Shown one piece after another: positions 39,472 to 48,335 of a DNA stretch of 64,000 bases. The translations under genes and the position numbers were made by a program. The DNA is from Sutcliffiella horikoshii. Its GTDB lineage: Bacteria > Bacillota > Bacilli > Bacillales > Bacillaceae_I. Location of the stretch: NCBI RefSeq assembly GCF_021991925.1, contig NZ_RXZI01000001.1:62001-126000 (forward strand), read 5' to 3'. The notes under the pieces were generated by a model. It did no database searches. It worked only from the letters and a program-made list of their open reading frames with translations, and was not told where the DNA came from. How positions within the stretch are numbered: the first letter of the stretch is position 1; the number at the start of each line of letters is the position of its first letter.

Positions 39472-40665
39472 ATGTTTGTTGCCAAAAAGAGAGATGGTTC
39501 CTACTTTTCCCTCTTGGATTGTAAAAGAATAGACGAGTTGGAACGTATCACTAAAGGGGAATCCTTTTATTGCCCGGCCTGTAATAGCGCACTTTTACTT
39601 AAACAAGGTCAGGTCCGCCGAATCCACTTTGCCCATCAGTTTAACTCCTGCACAGCATCCTCCGATCCCGAAAGCCCATATCATCTTGAGGGAAAAGTTA
39701 AATTATATGAAAGTTTCCTTCCATACAACCAACCAATTCTAGAACATCACATTCCGAACACCAATCAACGCGCAGATGTATACATGGAAACAGACTATGG
39801 CAGATATGCTTTTGAGTTTCAATGTTCTAACCTTTCTGCAGCAGATTTCAATAGGCGCACAAAACTCTATGAAAAAGAAGGGATCCACCCTATCTGGATC
39901 ATCGGACGCCAATTTCTGGTGCCGCAAGACAGGAACGTTTCCCCGCTCAAATTATCACCCTTTCAATGGCGGTTTCTCCAAAGGCCTTCTCCACAAAGTC
40001 CACCATTCATCTTGAGTTTTTGTCCAAAACGTTCCATGTTTTCCTACCACCGACCTATTTTCTCCATTAATAGTTCCACCACGTATTTGAACTCTCAACC
40101 AAGTGAACATTGGTTAGAGAAGCCCAACTTTATAAAACAACACTCTCCATTATGGAAAGAGCACTTCCTTCACTATAAAAAGAAATGGAGGTATCAATAT
40201 TCGTTTTATAAACCCCACCAGAAACTTAGAAGTTACTGCTACGGGAAGATGACAATTCCCTTGTCCCTTTTCCCGGCAGAAATTGGTCTCCCGGTATCAT
40301 CCTTTTATCATATCCACACTTCCCTTATTGAATGGCAGGCATGGTTATATTTTGACTCTATCTACCAAGCTCCTACTTTTTCATTGATCCACTTATCTTC
40401 TGTGTTAAAAAATTTCCGTTTCCGTTTAAAGGCTTCCGATATTACATTAAGAGATTTACCACTGGTGAAAGCAGGTTCCTATGAGGATGCGATTGTGGAA
40501 TATATGAATGTTTTAGTGGAAATAGGTGTGTTAAAAAGAGAAACGCCAACGATCTACCGTGTGCTCCAAATGATTTTGCCTCTATCATCATTGGAGCAAG
40601 CACATTTACAGGACCGGTTAGTTCTGGAAAGCTTGTTAAGAACAAAACAATCTACCGATTATTAA
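39472..40665 (+). CDS. coiA: CoiA, competence protein with nuclease-like core
   Basis: CoiA promotes recombination of incoming DNA in competent cells. The 397-aa protein has a zinc-finger-like Cys34-x-x-Cys37 (YCPAC) with a downstream HFAH segment, and a central restriction-endonuclease-like motif with RADVYMET and the E-x-Q pair in YAFEFQCSNL (about residues 117-126). The C-terminal half is aromatic-rich and variable. Start ATG 39472 follows GGAAAGGG. Neighbouring mecA, comZ and med make this a competence-rich segment. Confidence 0.9.
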   Translation: MFVAKKRDGSYFSLLDCKRIDELERITKGESFYCPACNSALLLKQGQVRRIHFAHQFNSCTASSDPESPYHLEGKVKLYESFLPYNQPILEHHIPNTNQRADVYMETDYGRYAFEFQCSNLSAADFNRRTKLYEKEGIHPIWIIGRQFLVPQDRNVSPLKLSPFQWRFLQRPSPQSPPFILSFCPKRSMFSYHRPIFSINSSTTYLNSQPSEHWLEKPNFIKQHSPLWKEHFLHYKKKWRYQYSFYKPHQKLRSYCYGKMTIPLSLFPAEIGLPVSSFYHIHTSLIEWQAWLYFDSIYQAPTFSLIHLSSVLKNFRFRLKASDITLRDLPLVKAGSYEDAIVEYMNVLVEIGVLKRETPTIYRVLQMILPLSSLEQAHLQDRLVLESLLRTKQSTDY

Positions 40666-40741
40666 AAGAAAAAAGGGAATACTAAGGTAGCGTCGAATAA
40701 TTAATAAGGATGCACTTTTTATTTTCAAAGGGGGTTTAACA

Positions 40742-42556
40742 ATGGCGGAACAAACTGCTGTTAAGAAACTACAAGAACGAAAAGAAATTTCTGTGGAAGA
40801 TACATGGAGATTAGAAGATATTTTCTCAAGTGATGAGGCTTGGGAAAAAGAATTTCAAGAAGTAAAGGGTATGATTGCAAAAATCAAGGATTATGAAGGC
40901 AAGCTTTCCGAATCCGCAGATACCTTATACGAAGCATTGCAATATCAAGATTCGATTTCCAGTCGATTAGGAAAACTCTATACATATGCCCATATGCGTT
41001 ATGACCAAGATACGACCAATTCTTTCTACCAGGGATTGAATGATCGAGCGACAAACTTGTACACACAAGTGGCAAGTGCCCTATCTTTCCTCGTGCCTGA
41101 AATCCTTACGATGAAGGAAGAGGAAATCACAAAGTTCCTTCAAGAAAAGAAAGAGCTAGCGCTATATGAGCATTCCTTGGACCAAATCAACCGTCAGCGC
41201 CCACACGTATTATCTGCTAAGGAAGAAGCGCTGCTTGCTGAAGCATCCGAAGTATTATCAGCTTCCTCCAATACATTCGGCATGCTCAATAATGCCGATA
41301 TCACATTTCCGTCAGTAAAAGACGAGAGTGGGGAAGAAGTAGAAATCACTCATGGCCGTTATATCCGTTTCCTTGAAAGCGAAGACCAAGAAGTACGAAA
41401 AAATGCTTTCAAAGCGGTATATGAAACATATGGACAGTATCGTAATACGTTTTCAAGCACACTTGGTGGGGCTGTGAAAAAAGACAACTTCCAAGCTAAG
41501 GTAAGAAACTATGATTCTGCCCGTCAGGCTGCATTAAGCAACAATAATATCCCAGAAACGGTCTATGACAACCTGGTGAATACAATCAACAAAAATCTTC
41601 ACTTGTTGCACCGCTATGTGGATCTACGTAAAAAAGTCCTTGGCGTAGAAGAGTTGCATATGTATGACCTTTACACACCACTTGTCAAAGAGGCAAACAT
41701 GAATGTGTCGTATGAAGAGGCGAAGGATTACTTATTGAAAGGCCTTGCACCACTTGGACAAGAATACCTTCATATTGTGAAAGAAGGCTTTGACAACAGA
41801 TGGGTGGACGTTCAAGAAAACAAAGGCAAGCGATCTGGTGCATACTCTTCCGGAACATATGGTACAAATCCATATATCCTGATGAACTGGCAGGACAATG
41901 TGAATAACCTGTTCACACTTGCCCATGAGTTCGGACATTCCGTACATAGTTATTACACAAGAAAAACACAACCATACCCGTATGGAAACTACTCTATCTT
42001 CGTAGCGGAAGTTGCTTCCACTTGTAACGAAGCATTGTTAAATGATTATTTGTTAAAAACCATTGATGACGATAAAAAACGTCTATACTTGTTGAACCAT
42101 TACCTAGAAGGGTTCCGTGGAACGGTATTCCGTCAAACGATGTTTGCTGAATTTGAGCACAAGATTCATGAGCTTGCTCAAAATGGCGAAGCATTGACTG
42201 CCGACCTGTTAACAGAAACTTACTATGAATTGAACAAGAAATACTTTGGTGAGAACATCACGATTGATGAGGAAATCGGATTAGAGTGGGCGAGGATCCC
42301 TCACTTCTACTACAACTATTATGTGTACCAATATGCAACTGGGTACAGTGCAGCAACGGCGCTAAGCAAGCAGATCCTAGAAGAAGGACAGCCGGCCGTT
42401 GATCGTTATTTGGAATTCCTAAAAGCGGGAAGCTCTGATTATCCAATTGAAGTGCTGAAAAAAGCTGGAGTGGACATGACTGATTCTAATCCAATCGAAG
42501 AAGCGTGCAAAGTATTCGAGGAAAAGTTGAAAGAGATGGAAGAGTTGCTTTCCTAA
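40742..42556 (+). CDS. pepF: oligoendopeptidase F
   Basis: Cytoplasmic zinc peptidase of the M3 family that degrades short peptides, probably including those imported by Opp and App. The 604-aa protein shows HEFGH at 395-399 with the third ligand Glu about 24 residues later (VAEVAST). The N-terminal helical domain and C-terminal catalytic domain are complete. AAAGGGGG precedes ATG 40742. It corresponds to yjbG/pepF of B. subtilis. Confidence 0.95.
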   Translation: MAEQTAVKKLQERKEISVEDTWRLEDIFSSDEAWEKEFQEVKGMIAKIKDYEGKLSESADTLYEALQYQDSISSRLGKLYTYAHMRYDQDTTNSFYQGLNDRATNLYTQVASALSFLVPEILTMKEEEITKFLQEKKELALYEHSLDQINRQRPHVLSAKEEALLAEASEVLSASSNTFGMLNNADITFPSVKDESGEEVEITHGRYIRFLESEDQEVRKNAFKAVYETYGQYRNTFSSTLGGAVKKDNFQAKVRNYDSARQAALSNNNIPETVYDNLVNTINKNLHLLHRYVDLRKKVLGVEELHMYDLYTPLVKEANMNVSYEEAKDYLLKGLAPLGQEYLHIVKEGFDNRWVDVQENKGKRSGAYSSGTYGTNPYILMNWQDNVNNLFTLAHEFGHSVHSYYTRKTQPYPYGNYSIFVAEVASTCNEALLNDYLLKTIDDDKKRLYLLNHYLEGFRGTVFRQTMFAEFEHKIHELAQNGEALTADLLTETYYELNKKYFGENITIDEEIGLEWARIPHFYYNYYVYQYATGYSAATALSKQILEEGQPAVDRYLEFLKAGSSDYPIEVLKKAGVDMTDSNPIEEACKVFEEKLKEMEELLS

Positions 42557-42568
42557 TAAGTACGAAAG

Positions 42569-42616
42569 GAACCACCTTATGCCAGGATATTTCTGTGCTG
42601 AGGTGGTTTTCTTTTT
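42569..42616 (+). terminator. terminator of pepF
   Basis: AACCACCT pairs with AGGTGGTT around a 23-base loop, followed by a C-interrupted T-run. Confidence 0.7.
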
Positions 42617-42637
42617 TAAAAGGACGGGAAAAAGAAA

Positions 42638-42814
42638 CTATTTAAACCCTTTAAAACGTCGCTGGTTGTTCAATAATGCAATAAGTAAAAACAAAGAAAA
42701 AAACAACAAAGGGGAAGTCAAATAGATGGGGTACAGCTTCATGAGTCCAAGGACATTAATAAAGAGGCTGAACAGAATAAAGGCTATGCAAAGGATGAAG
42801 GGGATTTTGGACAT
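42638..42814 (-). CDS. 58-aa small membrane protein
   Basis: The frame runs from ATG 42814 to TAG at 42638. The start is preceded by AAAGGAG at eight bases. The product begins MSKIPFILCIAFILF and has two hydrophobic helices (about 4-24 and 32-48) and a basic C-terminal tail (NNQRRFKGFK). It lies between pepF and the roxS small RNA on the opposite strand. B. subtilis has a small gene near this place (possibly yizD), but orthology was not verified. Confidence 0.65.
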   Translation of the reverse strand: MSKIPFILCIAFILFSLFINVLGLMKLYPIYLTSPLLFFSLFLLIALLNNQRRFKGFK

Positions 42815-42915
42815 AGGGATAGCTCCTTTCTAATGTACTTGTACATCTACTAGTTATTTGTACGTTATAGCTTTACGTTTCATTACGAAAAATTCTAAAA
42901 AAACTATTTAATTCG

Positions 42916-42935
42916 TTTGTGACAATGTTGTGAAT
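42916..42935 (+). promoter_or_regulatory. candidate ResD-binding sites upstream of roxS
   Basis: TTTGTGACA (42916-42924) and GTTGTGAAT (42927-42935) resemble the ResD consensus TTTGTGAAT and lie just upstream of the -35 region. ResD activates roxS in B. subtilis. Confidence 0.5.
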
Positions 42936-42950
42936 TAGAAGTCTAACCAC

Positions 42951-42980
42951 TTGTCAAAAGTCGACAACATCTGATATATT
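42951..42980 (+). promoter_or_regulatory. SigA promoter of roxS
   Basis: TTGTCA (42951-42956) and TATATT (42975-42980), spacing 18 bp. A start near 42987 fits the known 5' end region of RoxS/RsaE. Confidence 0.75.
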
Positions 42981-42985
42981 TATAA

Positions 42986-43003
42986 CTGTGAAACGATTCA
43001 CAA
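42986..43003. promoter_or_regulatory. Rex operator at the roxS start
   Basis: CTGTGAAACGATTCACAA fits the Rex palindrome TTGTGAA-N4-TTCACAA with one mismatch. It covers the predicted transcription start, so Rex would repress roxS until NADH rises. Confidence 0.75.
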
Positions 43004-43105
43004 ACAAACATATACCCCTTTGTTTGACCGTGAAAAATTTCTCCCATCCCCTTTGTTGTCTTTAATGACAATAGATTAGCCCTGGTCCCGTTGACCAGGG
43101 CTTTT
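42987..43105 (+). ncRNA. roxS: RoxS/RsaE redox small RNA
   Basis: About 119 nt. The unpaired C-rich motifs ATACCCCTTTGTTTG (43012-43026) and CTCCCATCCCCTTTGTTG (43041-43058), linked by GTGAAAAATTT, are diagnostic of RsaE of Staphylococcus and RoxS of Bacillus. These motifs pair with Shine-Dalgarno sequences of mRNAs for the TCA cycle, respiration and other NADH-linked functions. The 3' end is a strong terminator, AGCCCTGGTC with GACCAGGGCT and T4. A SigA promoter, a Rex operator and ResD-like sites precede it. It is transcribed away from pepF and converges with spxH. Confidence 0.93.
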
Positions 43106-43134
43106 CCTATGTTTAAACCTTCACCAAAACTAAA

Positions 43135-43230
43135 ATGAAGACTTCCTGAACATGAAAAAAGACAAGCAGTGCAGAAGTCGCCCCAATGAAGACCTGCCAG
43201 GCATAAAAAATCCCCAATAGAGGTCTTCAT
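43135..43230. repeat. two-unit 51-bp-period hairpin repeat
   Basis: ATGAAGACTTC at 43135 and ATGAAGACCT at 43186 (51 bp apart) pair with GAAGTC (43173-43178) and AGGTCTTCAT (43221-43230). The design and period match the repeats at 26855 and 9425. It lies between roxS and the spxH terminator. Confidence 0.7.
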
Positions 43231-43253
43231 CAAATGTCTTAAATCAGAAATAC

Positions 43254-43286
43254 AAAAAAGCGAAGTGGAATAAAATCCTCTCCGCT
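43254..43286 (-). terminator. terminator of yjbI-spxH
   Basis: On the minus strand AGCGGAGAGG pairs with CCACTTCGCT (one mismatch, one G-T), then T6. Confidence 0.75.
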
Positions 43287-43299
43287 CTCTGCATTACTA

Positions 43300-44172
43300 T
43301 CAATTAGCAATATATCTCCAAAACGTCCCGTACTTTACAGGAACTTTTTCCACACGCTGTGCCAGTTGAAGCTTCTTTAATTCATGTTCCACTTCCACAA
43401 TCGGAAGGTTATATACAACAGATATTTCCTTTGTTGCTACAAACGAGAACTGTGATAGGAAATCCTCTAATGGAGGCAATATTTTTGGAAATGGTTGTTC
43501 CCCGAGCATGTCCTGTAGAATATGGACATATACCTCATAGGAATGGTAGCCGGAAACCTTAATGCCTTCTTCTTCAATATTTTCGTTAAAGAAGACAAGT
43601 GTCGGGATCTCAGAAACTTCCATTTCATTTGTGATTTTGAAATCACAGTTTAACGCCTTGGATGCACAATCCCCGTTCATATCCTTTGTGAACTCCTCCA
43701 TGTCAAGTCCAACCGACTCGGCACACTCCATTAAAACAGGCAATTCAGAAATGTTTTGTTTCTCAAGAAATAGAACCTCTTGCAACTTTCGCAAGAATTT
43801 AATTCCTGCCCTGCGTCCTTGAAGCTCGGCGGCCTTTATAGCAACAGATGCGACATATGGAGACTCTATCGGATTCTCAAGCCACAAGGACCCATCACAG
43901 GACATGCCCGAGCGGGTCGCGGTGCGTTCCCAAACTTGTGCCATGGAAGCAGCATAATGCTTTTTCGCTAGGTTAAGGGAAGTTAGTTGCCCGGTCACGA
44001 TATGTTTGATCGTGAAATATTGACCGTATTGTACATATAGCTTCTTTAGCATCGGTTCCAATGCCCAGCACTCCGGACAGAGGGGATCGATGAAGAAGTA
44101 AATTTCTATCGGTTTATTGGTCGTATGCTGTATGTTCTTTAAATAAAATGATCTCTTATCTTTACAGGTCAC
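43300..44172 (-). CDS. spxH: SpxH (YjbH), ClpXP adaptor for Spx
   Basis: SpxH binds Spx and delivers it to ClpXP, keeping Spx low in unstressed cells. The 290-aa protein has a DsbA/thioredoxin-like fold with Cys32-Pro-Glu-Cys35 in [12 protein letters not shown] and a Cys-containing middle domain. The start is GTG 44172 behind AAAAGGAAG. It overlaps the end of yjbI by 11 bases, so the two are translationally coupled. Its substrate Spx is encoded 8 kb upstream at 35067. Confidence 0.93.
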   Translation of the reverse strand: MTCKDKRSFYLKNIQHTTNKPIEIYFFIDPLCPECWALEPMLKKLYVQYGQYFTIKHIVTGQLTSLNLAKKHYAASMAQVWERTATRSGMSCDGSLWLENPIESPYVASVAIKAAELQGRRAGIKFLRKLQEVLFLEKQNISELPVLMECAESVGLDMEEFTKDMNGDCASKALNCDFKITNEMEVSEIPTLVFFNENIEEEGIKVSGYHSYEVYVHILQDMLGEQPFPKILPPLEDFLSQFSFVATKEISVVYNLPIVEVEHELKKLQLAQRVEKVPVKYGTFWRYIAN

Positions 44173-44578
44173 ATGAATCTTCCTTTTCTTCAGGTTTGTC
44201 TGGGGTATTAATCATATGTTGAGCCGTTAAAACTAAACGCTGAAAAAATTCCTTTCGATATGAACCCTCAAGTCCAATTTCATCCATCGCCTCTTCCATA
44301 CATGCCAACCATGCTTTCGCACGCTTCGGTGTAATCTCAAAAGGCATATGACGCGCACGTAACATCGGGTGTCCGTGTTCACTTGTATATAGCGGTGGGC
44401 CGCCTAAATACTGGGTCAGAAATTGTTTTTGCTTTCTTGCCGTTTCCGTTAAATCATTCGGAAAAATCGGAGCTAAACTGGGATGGCGACCAACACGATC
44501 GTAAAATGCATCTACAAGTTCATCAATAACTTGTTCTCCGCCAACAGCTTCAAAAGGTGATTGTATGTTATCCATCAT
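44162..44578 (-). CDS. yjbI: YjbI, group II truncated haemoglobin
   Basis: A small oxygen-binding haem protein (trHbO type), 138 aa. Visible are the B10 Tyr in AFYDRVGRH, the EF-region [10 protein letters not shown], the proximal His in LRARHMPF and the G8 Trp in AKAWL, which mark group II truncated globins. In bacilli it is cotranscribed with yjbH and has been linked to nitrosative and oxidative stress. AGGAG lies seven bases before the first ATG (44578). The next 280 bases upstream hold a terminator and a degraded repeat. Confidence 0.92.
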   Translation of the reverse strand: MMDNIQSPFEAVGGEQVIDELVDAFYDRVGRHPSLAPIFPNDLTETARKQKQFLTQYLGGPPLYTSEHGHPMLRARHMPFEITPKRAKAWLACMEEAMDEIGLEGSYRKEFFQRLVLTAQHMINTPDKPEEKEDSCDL

Positions 44579-44720
44579 TTTTAACTCCTATCAAATTCAA
44601 AGTAACGATTGTATGTATATTTTAGCAATGTGGTTATTATATCTCAAACAATTCGATTCCACCCTTGCAAAAAACAGGGAAATAAGGAAGATTGGAGGGA
44701 GGAGAGGTTTAACGAGTAAC

Positions 44721-44789
44721 AGTTGATTTACTTTCCAGTCGCTTCTTCCTCCTCCTGCAGGAATCTTCGCGCCTTCCTCTAAGATCACC
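44721..44789 (-). repeat. internally deleted type A dispersed element
   Basis: AGTTGAT, CTTTCCAGTCGCTTC, CCTCCTGCAGGAATCT and GCGCCTTCC followed by GATCAC reproduce both ends of the 18479 copy. The middle, about 50 bases, is absent. Confidence 0.7.
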
Positions 44790-44808
44790 TGATTTTTAAG
44801 AAACATTA

Positions 44809-44842
44809 AAAAACCACTCGTGCCATTATGGACAAGTGGTTT
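44809..44842 (-). terminator. terminator of yjbK-cwlQ
   Basis: On the minus strand AAACCACT pairs with AGTGGTTT, with further pairs inside, then T6. Confidence 0.75.
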
Positions 44843-44855
44843 GGGATTGAACTAG

Positions 44856-45539
44856 TTAGGCATGAAAACTGCCGGTTACTTTTCGGACATAATTCATCGT
44901 TTCCTTGAAAGGTGGTACTCCGTTATACTTATCCACATTTCCAGGGCCGGCATTATATGCTGCAAGGGCGAGTGTAAGATTGCCGTTGTACTTGTCCAGC
45001 ATCTGACGGATATACTTGGTGCCACCCATTATATTTTGCCTTGGGTCCATTGAGTTCGTTACGCCCAACCCTTTAGCGGTTAGCGGCATAAGTTGCATCA
45101 AGCCGGCTGCTCCTGCATGACTTACAGCAGCAGGGTTGAAATTAGACTCGTGCTGGATAATGGATTTGATTAGCTTCGGATCAACACCATATCTTTCAGA
45201 GGCTTCCTTGATAATTTCGTCAAAGTCAGAGCGTTTAGCTGGACTTATGTTCACACCTGTTAAAGAAGCTCCTTCCAAGCTACCCTTAGCAGCAGTCTGT
45301 AAATAGCTGGAAGATCCGTGAGGAAGTACTGCGTTATTTAACGGATGTGTATAGGGAAAAGGAGTATTTGGACCAAAATTTTGTCCAGGCAAAGAGGAGC
45401 TTCCATTTTCATTATCTAAAAAACTTTCCAAAATAGAAGCAAAGGGATGCTCGGATCCGGCGTTATTCAACGTTCCCTTTCCTTGAAAGCTTTTCATTGC
45501 CTGCAGCTGCATCATAGACCTGAGTTGTTCTACGTTCAT
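44856..45539 (-). CDS. cwlQ: lytic transglycosylase CwlQ (YjbJ)
   Basis: A 227-aa peptidoglycan hydrolase. The C-terminal SLT domain (about 110-225) has the catalytic Glu in IIQHESNFNP, followed by GAAGLMQLMP and AAYNAGPG, all standard. The N-terminal half is low-complexity (Gly, Ser, Pro, Asn) with no clear signal peptide, as in B. subtilis CwlQ, which has both muramidase and transglycosylase activity. AAAGGGG fixes ATG 45539. The start overlaps the yjbK stop (ATGA). Confidence 0.88.
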   Translation of the reverse strand: MNVEQLRSMMQLQAMKSFQGKGTLNNAGSEHPFASILESFLDNENGSSSLPGQNFGPNTPFPYTHPLNNAVLPHGSSSYLQTAAKGSLEGASLTGVNISPAKRSDFDEIIKEASERYGVDPKLIKSIIQHESNFNPAAVSHAGAAGLMQLMPLTAKGLGVTNSMDPRQNIMGGTKYIRQMLDKYNGNLTLALAAYNAGPGNVDKYNGVPPFKETMNYVRKVTGSFHA

Positions 45540-46147
45540 TTTGAATCCCCTTTCGCTGCCAACGAACACGCTTTTGCTTCATAAAAACGGACAATTTTAT
45601 TCTTCGTCTCACGAAGTGGAATGCCATAAGAGGTCAGAAGCTCATGGAACAGTTTTTCCCCTTCCGCATAATTTTTCACTTCAAATTCTACTTCAAAATC
45701 GCTGGTTTCCATGTAGTTGCTTTCATCAAGGACTAGAAGTCCATCCTTATAAGGAAGTTCCACCCGGTTTGTTTTTAATGATCCAAAATAAAGCACTTCA
45801 GTAGGGTCAACTTTTAGCTCATCCTTTAAAATAGTCGAGATGGGTCCTTCGATCAAGCCTTCTGTTTCTTCCTTCATGGATAGGAAATCTTTTTCAGAAA
45901 CTGACTGATGTGTTTCTAATAAACCCTCAGTGGCTGGTTGTTTCAGTGTAAGGGTGAAGTTGTCCCCTTTTTTTCGAACGCGTAGCGCGCATCCTTTTTC
46001 TTTTAATGAAAAAGCAGGAGTATCAAAATAGTGATTCTCTTGAGAAAAAAAGTCTGTCGAATTCACTTTGAATGCCGAACAGAGAGATGTGAATTCATCA
46101 AAGGTCAGTAGGTTTTTAAATTCAATTTCAATTTCTTGGTGGCTCAT
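45536..46147 (-). CDS. yjbK: YjbK, CYTH-domain (triphosphate tunnel) protein
   Basis: A 203-aa cytoplasmic protein with the CYTH hallmark ExExK in EIEIEFK at its N-terminus, followed by alternating charged strands (ALRVRKK, TLTLKQP, VEFEVKN) that line a tunnel binding triphosphates and divalent metals. The family includes thiamine triphosphatases and adenylate cyclases; the substrate of YjbK is not settled. GGAGAGG precedes ATG 46147. It is coupled to cwlQ by a four-base overlap. Confidence 0.9.
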   Translation of the reverse strand: MSHQEIEIEFKNLLTFDEFTSLCSAFKVNSTDFFSQENHYFDTPAFSLKEKGCALRVRKKGDNFTLTLKQPATEGLLETHQSVSEKDFLSMKEETEGLIEGPISTILKDELKVDPTEVLYFGSLKTNRVELPYKDGLLVLDESNYMETSDFEVEFEVKNYAEGEKLFHELLTSYGIPLRETKNKIVRFYEAKACSLAAKGDSK

Positions 46148-46268
46148 AATTTTACCTCTCCTGTTTTGTTATACTTCTATTATTACTTTGTTTTCCAGTG
46201 AAGGCAACGTTTAATACATTCCTCTAGGAATTAGCGAATATAAGCTAATGGTTCTTAAATAAATGTAG

Positions 46269-46390
46269 TCCTTGTTGACTGGAGTGGAAGCGTAAGACCA
46301 ATAGCCGTAGCTTTAGAAACTATAAGCAATGGAGGACGCTCAATCCCCCACCCTAGAAAACGAATATCTAAAATGCCAAGGAAACAAGGA
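46269..46390. repeat. degenerate dispersed element
   Basis: Ends CCTTGTT (46270-46276) and AACAAGG (46383-46389) are inverted. The core (GTGGAAGCGTAAGACC, GGAGGACGCTCAATC, CACCCTAGAAAACG) is a decayed relative of the type B elements. It lies in the 342-bp gap between divergent yjbK and yjbL, where nothing else was recognised. Confidence 0.6.
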
Positions 46391-46489
46391 GTTACTATCA
46401 AAATTGGGAAAAAGTGAGGTTTCCATTTCGTTGCAACATGGGAAATATGATAATATATGAATAGGATTTAGGTTTGGAAGGAGATTATT

Positions 46490-46858
46490 ATGCAAAAAAG
46501 AATTGAAATCAAAAACACATCATGGAATGAACATCAACTTTTGCTGGAGGCCGATACGGTTTCTTTCTCGCTTGAGCAAGTGACTGCAAGCAATCAAATG
46601 CTGGTGGATTCGGATAATCTTGCATTCATTTACAAATTGGAAACAGCTACAGAATTTATATATGTCAGTATCAAAGACGACTTCTGGAAGGACCTAAAGC
46701 AAGCACTGCAAGATAAAAAGGCTATTGTCCTTGTAGTAGATAAAATGGCGTTATTGCTGACAAATATAGAAGAAGAACTTGGATATTTAATCGAAAATAT
46801 CCGAGACAATGCCAATTACGGGGAAGAGATGGAGAGAAGAGTAAACGAGATTTTTTAA
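46490..46858 (+). CDS. yjbL: YjbL family protein (UPF0738)
   Basis: A 122-aa soluble protein equal in length to B. subtilis YjbL and in the same place before the (p)ppGpp synthase gene. It contains a beta-rich N-terminal half (RIEIKNTSWNEHQLLLEAD) and a C-terminal helical half. No catalytic motif is evident; function unknown. GGAAGGAG precedes ATG 46490. sasB follows after 15 bases. Confidence 0.82.
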   Translation: MQKRIEIKNTSWNEHQLLLEADTVSFSLEQVTASNQMLVDSDNLAFIYKLETATEFIYVSIKDDFWKDLKQALQDKKAIVLVVDKMALLLTNIEEELGYLIENIRDNANYGEEMERRVNEIF

Positions 46859-46873
46859 GGGGTTTGGCCAATT

Positions 46874-47506
46874 ATGATACAACACTGGGATTTGTTTTTA
46901 GCGCCTTATAAACAGGCAATAGATGAGATGAAGGTAAAGTTAAAGGGAATGCGCGGTCAGTTTATGATGCAGTCGGAGCATTCGCCGATTGAGTTTGTGA
47001 CAGGACGGGTCAAGCCGATAGCGAGTATTTTGGACAAGGCAACGCGCAAGGGGATTTCCCTTGAAAAACTGGAAGATGAAATGCAAGACATCGCTGGCGT
47101 CCGTATGATGTGCCAGTTTGTGGATGATATACATAGAGTAGTGGAGATTCTGCGGAACCGCAATGATTTTGAAATTGTCGAGGAGCGGGATTATATTTCT
47201 TCCAGAAAGAATAGTGGCTATCGTTCTTATCATGTAGTTGTACGCTATCCGGTCCAAACGATTGATGGGGAGAAGAAAATATTGGTGGAAATCCAGATCA
47301 GGACCCTTGCCATGAATTTTTGGGCAACCATTGAGCATTCTCTTAATTACAAGTATAGCGGGCAATTCCCACAGGATATAAAAGAAAGACTTGTTCGTGC
47401 AGCAGAAGCGGCCTATCTCCTTGATGCGGAGATGTCTCAGATCCGCGGGGAAATCCAAGAAGCACAAGCCATCTTTTCACGTAAAAAAGAACTGGATTCG
47501 GAATAA
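46874..47506 (+). CDS. sasB: small alarmone synthetase SasB (RelQ/YjbM)
   Basis: Transfers pyrophosphate from ATP to GDP or GTP to make (p)ppGpp, in the cytoplasm. The 210-aa protein is a single synthetase domain without hydrolase or regulatory modules. Motifs include GRVKPIASILDK, DIAGVRMMCQF, the SGYRSYH loop and the catalytic Glu in VEIQIRTLAMNFWATIEH. Length and tetramer-forming C-terminal helices fit the RelQ class. It lies between yjbL and nadK in a tight cluster. Confidence 0.94.
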   Translation: MIQHWDLFLAPYKQAIDEMKVKLKGMRGQFMMQSEHSPIEFVTGRVKPIASILDKATRKGISLEKLEDEMQDIAGVRMMCQFVDDIHRVVEILRNRNDFEIVEERDYISSRKNSGYRSYHVVVRYPVQTIDGEKKILVEIQIRTLAMNFWATIEHSLNYKYSGQFPQDIKERLVRAAEAAYLLDAEMSQIRGEIQEAQAIFSRKKELDSE

Positions 47507-47524
47507 TGGAATAGGGGTGGGAGT

Positions 47525-48322
47525 ATGAAATTTGCCATAACCTCCAAGGGGGACTCGGTATCAAACACATTGATGCACAAAATGCGAACATACTTGCAAG
47601 ATTTTGATTTGACCTATGACGAAGACCAACCAGATCTGGTTGTCTCCGTCGGAGGAGACGGTACACTTCTCTATGCGTTCCATCGCTATCGCAGCCGCTT
47701 GGACAAGACTGCCTTTATCGGGGTGCATACCGGCCACCTCGGGTTCTATGCGGATTGGGTACCTGAGGAAATTGAAAAACTCGTGATTGCCATCGCAAAA
47801 ACTCCTTATCAAACGGTGGAATATCCATTGCTAGAGGTCATCATACGATACATAGACGGGGGCCGTGAAGCGCGCTATTTGGCCTTGAACGAATGCACCG
47901 TCAAAAGTGTAGAGGGAACGTTGGTAATGGATGTAGAAATTAAAGGCCAGCTTTTTGAAACCTTTCGGGGCGACGGACTTTGCATCTCCACACCTTCTGG
48001 TAGTACGGCCTATAACAAGGCGCTTGGTGGAGCCATCCTGCATCCATCCCTACCAGCCATACAGCTTGCAGAAATGGCATCCATCAACAATCGGGTATTC
48101 CGTACCATCGGATCACCGCTTGTGTTGCCTCAGCACCACACCTGTCTATTAAAGCCGGTGAACGATGTCGACTATCAAATCACCATCGACCACCTGACTC
48201 TGCTGCATAAAGATGTGAAATCCATTCAGTGCAGGGTGGCAAAAGAGAAAATACGCTTTGCACGTTTCCGCCCATTTCCGTTCTGGAAGCGAGTCAGCGA
48301 TTCATTCATCACGGACAAGTAA
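47525..48322 (+). CDS. nadK: NAD kinase
   Basis: Phosphorylates NAD to NADP with ATP. The 265-aa protein has the GGDGT motif (residues 43-47, VGGDGTLLY), the LNE motif in ALNECTVKS and the glycine-rich [15 protein letters not shown] active-site segment. AGGGGTGGGAG lies before ATG 47525. It is the third gene of a compact plus-strand run yjbL-sasB-nadK-yjbO, corresponding to ppnK/nadF of B. subtilis. Confidence 0.95.
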   Translation: MKFAITSKGDSVSNTLMHKMRTYLQDFDLTYDEDQPDLVVSVGGDGTLLYAFHRYRSRLDKTAFIGVHTGHLGFYADWVPEEIEKLVIAIAKTPYQTVEYPLLEVIIRYIDGGREARYLALNECTVKSVEGTLVMDVEIKGQLFETFRGDGLCISTPSGSTAYNKALGGAILHPSLPAIQLAEMASINNRVFRTIGSPLVLPQHHTCLLKPVNDVDYQITIDHLTLLHKDVKSIQCRVAKEKIRFARFRPFPFWKRVSDSFITDK

Positions 48323-48335
48323 GAGGACAATTTTC

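Noticed and set aside
42943-43233. Minus-strand open frame opposite roxS
   Set aside because: It covers the roxS promoter, RNA and hairpin repeats; composition is not protein-like.
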